From JBDSYA01 sp039925865 (GTDB taxonomy: Bacteria > Bacteroidota > Ignavibacteria > Tepidaquicellales > Tepidaquicellaceae): a DNA stretch of 8,558 nt. Shown here piece by piece: positions 1 through 5,303 of this stretch (position 1 is its first letter; the number at the start of each line of letters is the position of its first letter). Position numbers and translations under genes: made by a program. The stretch lies in NCBI GenBank assembly GCA_039925865.1, contig JBDSYA010000308.1, positions 1-8,558 on the forward strand, written 5' to 3'. The notes under the pieces are model-generated. The model was not told the origin of the DNA. It did not search any database and saw nothing but the letters and a program-made list of their open reading frames with translations.

Positions 1-596
1 GCTTCCAGAATAAATACAGGTTTATAAATTTCAAACTTATCGATCAATGAATCTGATCTGAAGACAGGAATTAACGCAATAGACACCATAATAATTATCC
101 CGCATACGAAATAAATTTTATTTCTAATAACTTTCTGAGGTGATTTCGGTCCGTTTGACTTTCTAAATAAAAATATTGAAACAAAAGCTGTTGTCATGAA
201 AAATAATCCCGCAGATATTAAGTGTAGAGTATTCTTAAAGTCACTTCCTTCGAGACCGGAGATGGGGCAACCTGCATTCTTTTCTATTGTTGACGGAAAC
301 AGGGCTATGCAAATCGCAAAAACTCCTGCAATATTGGTCACGATATTATCTATTTTGTCATAACCTTTATATGTTATGAGAAAGAATGAAATTGTAAAGA
401 GAAGACCGACAAAGACATCTCCCATAACAGTGTAATAATACTGACTAACTGTTGCTTCAACTATAAAGCACTTTCCAAAGAAAAAAACACCCAGCATTAA
501 AATGAAAGGTAGCAGTAAACCCAAGAATCCCAGCAAACGTCTGAGTGTTAAATATGATATTATTAATTGATTTTGTTTTTCCGGGGAGTTTTTCAT
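1..596 (-). CDS. Multi-pass membrane protein of unknown function, 3' end cut by window edge
   Basis: An open frame runs from an ATG at 596 to the left edge without a stop, giving 198 complete codons. An in-frame TAG lies only two codons upstream of that ATG, so the start is well fixed, although no clear ribosome binding site is visible. The N-terminus is short and polar (MKNSPEKQNQ). At least five hydrophobic segments follow, near residues 21-42, 60-77, 88-101, 123-145 and 161-179, so an inner-membrane protein is very likely. Recognisable stretches are SQYYYTVMGDVFVG at about 51-64 and YKGYDKIDN at about 76-84, with CPISG near 110. I associate this pattern with uncharacterised DUF998-like membrane proteins, but that assignment comes from memory of the pattern, not from a search. 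No function can be stated. It is transcribed leftwards, and the nearest upstream gene on the same strand is the cupin more than 300 bp away, so an operon is unlikely. Confidence 0.85.
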   Translation of the reverse strand, partial: MKNSPEKQNQLIISYLTLRRLLGFLGLLLPFILMLGVFFFGKCFIVEATVSQYYYTVMGDVFVGLLFTISFFLITYKGYDKIDNIVTNIAGVFAICIALFPSTIEKNAGCPISGLEGSDFKNTLHLISAGLFFMTTAFVSIFLFRKSNGPKSPQKVIRNKIYFVCGIIIMVSIALIPVFRSDSLIDKFEIYKPVFILE

Positions 597-644
597 TTTG
601 TTCTACTTTTGATTTAATGTCAGAGCACACGGGCAATCAAAAAT

Positions 645-782
645 ATGTTTGCTCTCATCCAATCTCCCGACATGCGAAATCATTCCGGTGCGGTTCTGGA
701 TTTTATGAAAGGAAATTATCTCAAAGCTCTTGAACAGATACAGTCAATGAGATATGAATTAATTTTTTATAAAATTGATTGA
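645..782 (+). pseudogene. Short ORF resembling a TPR-like protein fragment
   Basis: A 45-codon frame runs from ATG 645 to TGA 780-782. The sequence NHSGAVLDFMKGNY followed by LKALEQIQ has the spacing of a tetratricopeptide helix pair (small residue, aromatic/Gly, then Ala-Leu-Glu). It reads more like protein than its AT-rich surroundings. The frame is open only from about 616, after a TAA, and no ribosome binding site precedes the ATG. It may be the decayed 3' end of a TPR protein whose front part is lost, or a chance ORF. No function is proposed. Confidence 0.25.
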
Positions 783-808
783 TTTCGAAACAGAAAAAAT
801 TTTGATAT

Positions 809-857
809 AGACTCTGCAGGGAAGCAGAGGTTTTGATTTGCCTGCTCCCTGAGGTCT
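809..857 (-). terminator. Hairpin behind the cupin gene, candidate terminator
   Basis: Arms at 809-827 and 842-857 are complementary (AGAC-CT-CAGGGA-GCAG with small bulges) around a 14-base loop. On the minus strand the hairpin lies about 60 bases past the cupin stop at 920. It is followed after about ten bases by a T-run at roughly 793-799. The order of stem and T-run fits rho-independent termination of the leftward cupin transcript. The gap between stem and T-run is longer than usual, so the call is tentative. Confidence 0.35.
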
Positions 858-919
858 GCATTAAATATTTTTTGTTTTGATTTAAGATTATCTGTAACAT
901 AAAAACTTCTGATACCGGA

Positions 920-1270
920 TCAGGCTTTTTTTGCATAGACCTGGCCTGCTGCAAAATCGATGGCTACACATGGTTCATTTCCCAGCACCCAGGCATCATG
1001 ACCGGGAGGAATATCTGCAGCGTCTCCTGGTCCCATTTCCATTTCGGTGCCGTCGTCCATCACAACTTTCATTCTTCCGGAAATTACATAATTTACATGC
1101 GGAGCCTGGCAGCTTTCAGTTCCCGCAAGCGGTTTAACACACTCCGACCATTTCCATCCGGGTTCGAAAGTACCCCTCATAACTGTAGTATCTCCAACTT
1201 TTACGACTTCCACCTTTGTCTTTGGAGGCGTTCGAATTTCATCAGGGCTGCTTAAGTTTTTCTTTTCCAT
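920..1270 (-). CDS. Small single-domain cupin protein
   Basis: A complete 116-residue protein starts at ATG 1270 and stops at TGA 920-922. An AAGGAG box sits five bases before the start, the best ribosome binding site in the window. The sequence matches a compact Cupin_2-type beta-barrel. A conserved front strand is FEPGWKWSECVKP (35-47). CQAPHVNYVISGRM (54-67) takes the place of cupin motif 1 with H58. GPGDAADIPPGHDAW (80-94) is motif 2 with P89, G90, H91 and D92. The classic HxH pair of motif 1 is reduced to one His, and C44 and C54 lie nearby, so the metal site may be unusual or absent. Proteins of this kind are cytosolic and often annotated only as cupin-domain proteins. Substrate and reaction are unknown. 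It appears to be monocistronic, with a hairpin downstream. Confidence 0.88.
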   Translation of the reverse strand: MEKKNLSSPDEIRTPPKTKVEVVKVGDTTVMRGTFEPGWKWSECVKPLAGTESCQAPHVNYVISGRMKVVMDDGTEMEMGPGDAADIPPGHDAWVLGNEPCVAIDFAAGQVYAKKA

Positions 1271-1275
1271 AATTT

Positions 1276-1281
1276 CTCCTT
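1276..1281 (-). promoter_or_regulatory. Ribosome binding site of the cupin gene
   Basis: AAGGAG on the minus strand, five bases before ATG 1270. It fixes the start of the cupin and stands out because most other genes here lack a Shine-Dalgarno match. Confidence 0.75.
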
Positions 1282-1347
1282 GATTTAGTTAATTAAAAAT
1301 AAAGTGAGTAAAACATTTATATGAAATTTCTTAAAGCCTGATTAAGC

Positions 1348-1515
1348 TCACAAAATTAAATGCATTGTTATCTCCAATTGCCAGATCGGATCCATCTGAA
1401 TGGTACAATTTTGTTTTTCACTAATATACTTTTTTATTGTAATTCCTGAAAGTATCTTTTCTTTCTTATGATCTTTTCCTTCCGAAAGAAACATTGATGA
1501 TCTTTGACTCTTCAT
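1348..1515 (-). CDS. Weak hypothetical ORF of 55 codons
   Basis: A frame from ATG 1515 to TGA 1348-1350 encodes a Lys-rich sequence beginning MKSQRSSMFLSEGKDHKK and ending in LEITMHLIL. There is no ribosome binding site, and no domain is recognised. A second frame over the same bases also reads as plausible protein near its end (YHSDGSDLAIGDNNAF, then a stop at about 1336). This suggests either a frameshifted relic or chance. It is included only so that the intergenic block is fully described. Confidence 0.12.
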   Translation of the reverse strand: MKSQRSSMFLSEGKDHKKEKILSGITIKKYISEKQNCTIQMDPIWQLEITMHLIL

Positions 1516-1575
1516 TCGCACAGAAGCTTTACATAATCTTCATATATGCAGACTATTTTCCTTAGCTGGTATAAC

Positions 1576-1716
1576 TCATCTGTTATGTGAATACTTATTT
1601 AAGTTATTCGTTTTCGTAAACGCTATTTTATTTTTTCGCAATTGTAAGTTTGGCTGGTTTTGCTGAATTGATTGATATTGGGACTGTGACAAAATTGCAA
1701 TGAGGATTGCTTTCAT
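1576..1716 (-). pseudogene. Short ORF with strong RBS, possible frameshifted secreted-peptide gene
   Basis: ATG 1716 is preceded by AAGGAG at 1726-1731 (minus strand), with nine bases between, a good ribosome binding site in a region where few exist. The open frame gives 46 residues starting MKAILIAIL and then a Gln/Asn-rich tail with no protein-like character, ending at TGA 1576-1578. In the frame one base away, the sequence right after the hydrophobic start continues as NFVTVPISINSAKPAKL, then TIAKK and a TAA at about 1629. Joining the two frames after MKAILIA yields a textbook signal peptide: charged start, hydrophobic core and a small-residue cleavage site near NSA. I infer a single-base indel in the T-rich stretch near 1693-1697. 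A genuine short peptide in the first frame cannot be excluded. Confidence 0.3.
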
Positions 1717-2092
1717 TTTTTGATTCTCCTTAATATTATGATTTATGAAGAGTTTAATTTAACTTCACAAAAGTTAGTCTATGAAACTCGTGCTACGATT
1801 TTAACTTTGTTAAGATAATCATTTTTTTCAAGAAAAATAATTGTATATTTTTAGAAGCCTCGTAAGTAAATGCATATCTTTTAAAGAGCTGAAAAGCCTT
1901 ACACGAATTGAACAAGTGTGATCGAATTGCTAAGACCGCTTAAGTATTATTATTTTTAGATTCGAACTAATTTGTTTAATCAGTGTAAAGCTTTTTATGC
2001 ATCCTGATTCATTGAATGAACTCGCCTGAGTAAAGAGTTCTGGCGTACAAGAAATACTAACTTTCTTTGTTCTTGATTTATAAGGAGTATCA

Positions 2093-2143
2093 ATGCTAAA
2101 GCCTCCGGTATCTTGTCTCTCAAATTTTATATTTGTAATTTGA
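2093..2143 (+). CDS. Micro-ORF of 16 codons upstream of the creatininase gene
   Basis: TAAGGAG at 2081-2087 is followed six bases later by ATG 2093. The frame MLKPPVSCLSNFIFVI stops at TGA 2141-2143, inside the first units of the tandem repeat and 31 bases before the creatininase start. The ribosome binding site is better than that of the creatininase itself. It may be a short leader peptide, or the start of an older gene interrupted by the tandem repeat. No function is proposed. Confidence 0.22.
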   Translation: MLKPPVSCLSNFIFVI

Positions 2144-2162
2144 AATTTGAAATTTGAAATTT
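2137..2162 (+). repeat. 7-bp tandem repeat, AATTTGA, nearly four copies
   Basis: The unit AATTTGA occurs three times perfectly at 2137-2157, with a partial fourth at 2158-2162. The sequence just before it (CAAATTT at 2121-2127) is complementary to the repeat, so several alternative hairpins can form. The repeat lies between the micro-ORF and the creatininase start and contributes the TTG at 2154 that would be an artificial upstream start. Confidence 0.8.
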
Positions 2163-2174
2163 AAATCATTACTT

Positions 2175-2870
2175 ATGAAAATATCATCAATGAACTGGAT
2201 GGACGTTGAAAATTATCTGAAGAATGATGACAGGTGCATATTTCCGATAGGTTCAACCGAACAGCATGCATACCTGAGTTTAGCAACTGACAATATACTT
2301 GCGGAGAAAATTTCCGTTGATGCTGCAGAGCCGTTGAACATTCCGGTTCTTCCGGTTATGAATTTCGGGCACACACCTTTATTTATGGCATATCCCGGTA
2401 CTATTTCGTTACGGCTTGAAACACTTCGTCTTGTGATCAATGACATTCTGAATTCTCTGACCACTTACGGGTTCAAAAGAATTCTGATCGTGAACGGACA
2501 CGGCGGGAATATTCCTTTAGAAGTATTTGTAAATGAGTGGATGCTTCAAAGGGAAAGTGTTAAAGTAAAATTTCATAACTGGTGGAGAGCTCCAGACGTG
2601 TGGAAGAAAGTTCAGGAAATAGATTCGGTCGCTTCTCACGCATCATGGATGGAAAATTTTGAATGGACAAGATTAAAGAATCTTAAGATGCCTGACTTTC
2701 AGAAACCAATGGTGAATTTTGAATTACTGAAAGCTGCTTCTCCGGAACAAGCTCGAAAGCTTTTAGATGAAGGAAATTATGGCGGATACTTTTATAAAGA
2801 TGATGAGATTATGAATGAGCTGTGGGATATTGCGGTAAAAGAAACGAGAGAGTTGCTTGCTAAATGGTAA
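2175..2870 (+). CDS. Creatininase-family metal-dependent amidohydrolase
   Basis: A 231-residue protein from ATG 2175. The frame extends back to a TTG at 2154, but that codon lies in the tandem repeat and adds nothing family-like. Family landmarks are in order: FPIGSTEQHAYLSLATD (23-39) with likely metal ligands E29, H31 and D39; GHTPLFMAYPGTISL (65-79); NGHGGN (107-112) with H109; and SHASWMENFEWT (154-165), where the usual HAGExETS block has lost its first Glu and keeps E160. Creatininase-family enzymes are cytosolic Zn/Mn hydrolases acting on cyclic or linear amides (creatinine, formamides, related compounds). The substrate here cannot be told from sequence. The Glu-His pair usual before FPGT is replaced by Leu-Phe, so this is a divergent branch. 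A TATATTTG box at 2128-2135 fits the TAnnTTTG -7 element and would give a leader of about 33 bases. The gene is convergent with the MATE pump. Confidence 0.9.
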   Translation: MKISSMNWMDVENYLKNDDRCIFPIGSTEQHAYLSLATDNILAEKISVDAAEPLNIPVLPVMNFGHTPLFMAYPGTISLRLETLRLVINDILNSLTTYGFKRILIVNGHGGNIPLEVFVNEWMLQRESVKVKFHNWWRAPDVWKKVQEIDSVASHASWMENFEWTRLKNLKMPDFQKPMVNFELLKAASPEQARKLLDEGNYGGYFYKDDEIMNELWDIAVKETRELLAKW

Positions 2871-2927
2871 GGATTTGAAAAACGTAAAAAGTGAAACGTC
2901 AAACGTGAAATACTGTTCAGTTCCGTG

Positions 2928-2951
2928 GTGTCAGGACTTATGTCCTGACAC
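2928..2951. terminator. Perfect 10-bp hairpin with TTAT loop
   Basis: GTGTCAGGAC at 2928-2937 pairs perfectly with 2942-2951 around the four-base loop TTAT. It lies 58 bases after the creatininase stop and is the strongest local structure on both strands. There is no T-run directly after it on either strand, so intrinsic termination is plausible but not proven. It is also the core of the larger inverted repeat. Confidence 0.5.
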
Positions 2952-2960
2952 TGAAAGTTA

Positions 2961-2985
2961 CAAAGCCAGAAACGCTTTGGCTTTG
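2961..2985. repeat. Central 8-bp hairpin of the inverted-repeat element
   Basis: CAAAGCCA at 2961-2968 pairs perfectly with TGGCTTTG at 2978-2985 around a nine-base loop. It sits near the centre of the element, between the two inner arms. Confidence 0.6.
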
Positions 2986-3078
2986 AATTGAGAGAGTAAT
3001 CGAGTCAGGACTAAGTCATGATGCCACGATGTTAAATCAGAGCTTGCGTTTCACGTTTAAACGTTTCACTTTTGACGT

Positions 3079-4491
3079 CTACACCATCTTCGTCTTCCAC
3101 TTTCCCTTTGTAAAAAGCCAGAGTGTAAATAAGCCTACCGACGTTTCTGAAATAAACACTCCCCAGTAAACTCCGTTGTAACCCCAGTCCAGACTGATCG
3201 CCAGTATATATGATAAGGGAATTTGTATCATCCAGAAAAATACTATATTAATAATGGTGGGAGTTTTTGTATCACCTGCCCCGTTGAAAGCCTGAGCGGA
3301 TACCATCCACCACCCGTAAACAAAGTATGAATATGAAAGTATTTTCAGCCATGATGAACCGATCTCAATTACTTTAAGATCATCGGTAAAAATACCCATC
3401 AAAGATTTGTTAAAGAAAAAATAAACAAGGGAAATTACCATCAGGAAAATCATATTATATAAACCTGTCTTCCATACTGCAGTTTCAGCACGGTCGGGTT
3501 TTCCCGCTCCGAGATTTTGTCCTACCAATGTTGCAGCAGCATTTGATAATCCCCAGGCAGGCATCAGAGTAAACATCATTATCCTGATCGTTATGGTTGA
3601 GCCGGCAACTGCTTCACTTCCCATATCGGATAATATTCTCATAAGAAAGATCCACGATGACATTCCGACAAACATCTGACCAATACCTCCGATCGATGTT
3701 CGGGCAATGTTATAAATAATTTTCGTATTCCATGTGATCTCCGAAATTTTTGCACGTATATGTTTACCGCCTTTAAAAAGTATCCATAGCTGTATCAAAA
3801 CTCCAATTCCTCTTCCAGTTGTCGTAGCTATCGCCGCTCCTTCAATTCCGAATGCAGGAACAAAACCAAATCCGAAGATGAAAACAGGATCCAGAATTAT
3901 ATTTATTATATTTGCTATCCAGAGGATCCGCATTGCGATTGCCGCATCACCTGCACCTCTGAAAACAGCGTTGATCACAAACAGCAAAATAATTACTGCA
4001 TTCCCGCCAAGCATAATCTGCGTGTAACGATATCCATTGTCGATCGCCCAGCTGTCTGCTCCCATAATTGCAAGCAGATCCTTAGCAAAGAAAATGCCTG
4101 CAACTGCAAACGGAATTGAAGCAAGCAATCCGAGAATTATTGCCTGAATAGCAGCAGATCCCGCTTCATCTTTTCTGCCCTCACCAATTCTACGTGAGAT
4201 GATTGCTGTAACTGCAGTCGCCAGACCGATTGCTATGGAATAAAGGATAAAAAGATAAGTCTCGGTCAGACCGACAGTTGCAACGGCTGATGCTCCTAAT
4301 TTTCCTACAAAAAAAATGTCAACGACGGCAAAGGTTGATTCCATTACCAGTTCAAGCATCATTGGTACAGCCAGCAGGAATATTGCTTTCTTTATAGGAA
4401 TTTTAGTATAGTCGGCATCAGTACCCCGGATGGCATCCTTTAATGTCGTCCAAAAGGAGTCGTTTGGTGATATAATTTTTACTTCAGCCAT
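3079..4491 (-). CDS. MATE-family multidrug/cation efflux transporter
   Basis: A 470-residue inner-membrane antiporter of the normal MATE length, expected to export drugs or metabolites in exchange for Na+ or H+. The frame is open to an ATG at 4647, but the extra 52 residues are not MATE-like. MAEVKIISPN at 4491 is the sensible start, followed by a soluble stretch and then about twelve hydrophobic segments in two halves. Landmarks are FFVGKLGASAVATVGLTE (about 60-77), the first-half FRGAGDA with LDPVFIFGFG and FGIEGAAIAT, the second-half LVGQNLGAGKPDRAE, and FNGAGDTKTP near the end. The paired GAGD motifs show the internal duplication of the family. No Shine-Dalgarno match precedes the start. 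The gene is divergent from the SnoaL-like gene, with 224 bp between starts. Its stop abuts the inverted-repeat element. The substrate is not predictable. Confidence 0.93.
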   Translation of the reverse strand: MAEVKIISPNDSFWTTLKDAIRGTDADYTKIPIKKAIFLLAVPMMLELVMESTFAVVDIFFVGKLGASAVATVGLTETYLFILYSIAIGLATAVTAIISRRIGEGRKDEAGSAAIQAIILGLLASIPFAVAGIFFAKDLLAIMGADSWAIDNGYRYTQIMLGGNAVIILLFVINAVFRGAGDAAIAMRILWIANIINIILDPVFIFGFGFVPAFGIEGAAIATTTGRGIGVLIQLWILFKGGKHIRAKISEITWNTKIIYNIARTSIGGIGQMFVGMSSWIFLMRILSDMGSEAVAGSTITIRIMMFTLMPAWGLSNAAATLVGQNLGAGKPDRAETAVWKTGLYNMIFLMVISLVYFFFNKSLMGIFTDDLKVIEIGSSWLKILSYSYFVYGWWMVSAQAFNGAGDTKTPTIINIVFFWMIQIPLSYILAISLDWGYNGVYWGVFISETSVGLFTLWLFTKGKWKTKMV

Positions 4492-4715
4492 TTTTGATAT
4501 AATTATTTTCAAAATAGAATTTCTGAAAAGAATTTTATATGCGAAATTATTTGATAAAACAAAATGAAACAAAATATGGTAGCCTTCGAGAATGACAATT
4601 TTAGTTTTCGCAGGACACCCGGCTTGTAAGCTGAAGATTTTATTCATTACTGATTATTGAATCGCAAAGTAAATTCACCCTGTTTATTATTAAAAGAAAA
4701 AACGAATAATAAATT

Positions 4716-5132
4716 ATGAGCACAAATTCCAATTCCCCTCAGCAAGTCGTTCAGCAATTCCTTAAATCACTGGCCGAAAGAAACTCATACGAATTGCTTC
4801 AGTTATTTTCAGAAAATACAGACTGGTACATTCCGGGAGACAAAGAAAGAGCGCCGTGGCTTGGAAGAAGAAACAGCAGAGAAGAAATCAGAACTTTTTA
4901 CGAATTACTTTGGAAAAATACCCAACCAGTATCTGCACAAATAGATCATACACTTACAGACAAAGATACAGCAATTATTACAGGTGAGTTTAAAACAAAA
5001 ATGCTACAGACAAATAAAATTGTCGAATCTCCCTTTTGCATTCAGATGACTGTTGAAAACGGATTAATAACCAGGTACCTGATACTTGAGGACAGTTATG
5101 CTGTTTCTGAACCTATGAAAAGTCCCGACTAA
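4716..5132 (+). CDS. SnoaL/NTF2-like fold protein (ketosteroid-isomerase-related)
   Basis: A complete 138-residue protein from ATG 4716 to TAA 5130-5132. The pattern is that of a cone-shaped NTF2-like domain: an N-terminal helix (QQVVQQFLKSLAERNSYEL, 9-27), the strand and loop LFSENTDWYIPGDKERAPW (30-48), a helix REEIRTFYELL (55-65), then beta strands including DTAIITGEFKTK (84-95) and the closing ITRYLILEDSY (118-128). Members of this fold include enzymes (isomerases, cyclases, dehydratases) and ligand-binding proteins. Only the fold is supported here, not a reaction. It is cytosolic, with no signal peptide. It shares a divergent promoter region with the MATE pump, which may mean joint control. 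A GC-rich hairpin lies 35 bases after the stop. No Shine-Dalgarno match is seen. Confidence 0.85.
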   Translation: MSTNSNSPQQVVQQFLKSLAERNSYELLQLFSENTDWYIPGDKERAPWLGRRNSREEIRTFYELLWKNTQPVSAQIDHTLTDKDTAIITGEFKTKMLQTNKIVESPFCIQMTVENGLITRYLILEDSYAVSEPMKSPD

Positions 5133-5166
5133 TTAAATGTTGTTCATAGGTTTATTGGAAACACAT

Positions 5167-5193
5167 TTCCCGCCGGCACCGACGGCGCGGGAA
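5167..5193. terminator. GC-rich hairpin behind the SnoaL-like gene
   Basis: TTCCCGC at 5167-5173 pairs with GCGGGAA at 5187-5193. Further G-C pairs are possible inside, between GCCGG and GACGGC. It is a sharp GC island in an otherwise very AT-rich gap. No T-run follows on the plus strand, so it may end or slow transcription of the SnoaL-like gene without being a classic intrinsic terminator. Confidence 0.4.
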
Positions 5194-5210
5194 TTCGTAG
5201 CCACAATTGC

Positions 5211-5246
5211 TTGACTGATCATCATTCAAATTACTATTTAACTTTG
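5211..5246 (+). promoter_or_regulatory. Candidate promoter of the repeat-built sensor gene
   Basis: TAACTTTG at 5239-5246 matches the Bacteroidota -7 consensus TAnnTTTG exactly, and TTGAC at 5211-5215 lies upstream as a possible -33 box. The spacing is about 25 bases, somewhat longer than typical. Transcription would begin near 5252, leaving a leader of about 50 bases before the TTG start at 5304. Confidence 0.3.
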
Positions 5247-5303
5247 AATAACAAATTTTTACTTTAAACCCCACCTCGCCATGAAATATCAGGCTTAATT
5301 AAA

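Larger units (their letters stand above)
1282..2174. other. AT-rich intergenic block of about 0.9 kb with gene relics
   Basis: No ORF above 60 codons with protein-like composition is present on either strand. What can be seen is a minus-strand ORF with a strong ribosome binding site (1576-1716), a weaker 55-codon minus-strand ORF (1348-1515), an imperfect hairpin at 1589-1609, a small palindrome TTCATTGAATGAA near 2010, a plus-strand micro-ORF with ribosome binding site (2093-2143), and a 7-bp tandem repeat just before the creatininase gene. No tRNA or riboswitch fold was recognised. The block looks like a region where one or more small genes have decayed. Confidence 0.5.
2882..3078. repeat. 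Nested inverted-repeat element between convergent genes
   Basis: Outer arms 2882-2910 and 3049-3078 are inverted copies matching at about 28 of 30 positions (core AAAAGTGAAACGT plus AAACGTGAAA). Inside them, 2924-2949 and 3004-3028 form a second inverted pair (CGTGG..CA..GACTTA.GTCCTGAC, about four mismatches and one gap). The left inner arm is itself a perfect palindrome, and a third hairpin sits in the centre. The element starts 12 bases after the creatininase stop and ends on the base next to the MATE stop codon. No ORF is inside. It could act as a bidirectional terminator, or be a non-autonomous mobile or REP-like element. No target-site duplication was obvious. Confidence 0.75.

Noticed and set aside
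545..733. 62-codon plus-strand ORF
   Set aside because: Overlaps the start of the minus-strand membrane protein gene, and its composition is not protein-like. The TPR-like frame in the same area is different.
721..954. 77-codon minus-strand ORF
   Set aside because: Overlaps the cupin 3' end and the candidate terminator hairpin; no ribosome binding site and no recognisable domain.
931..1255. Two plus-strand ORFs inside the cupin gene
   Set aside because: They are antisense shadows of the clearly supported cupin reading frame.
1282..2092. tRNA, riboswitch or small RNA in the long intergenic block
   Set aside because: Only short imperfect hairpins were seen and no cloverleaf or known riboswitch core was recognised by eye.
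2154..2174. TTG start giving a seven-residue extension of the creatininase
   Set aside because: The codon lies in the 7-bp tandem repeat, and the family similarity begins after ATG 2175.
4492..4647. 52-residue N-terminal extension of the MATE pump from ATG 4647
   Set aside because: The extension is not MATE-like and would use up most of the divergent promoter region; ATG 4491 gives the usual family length.
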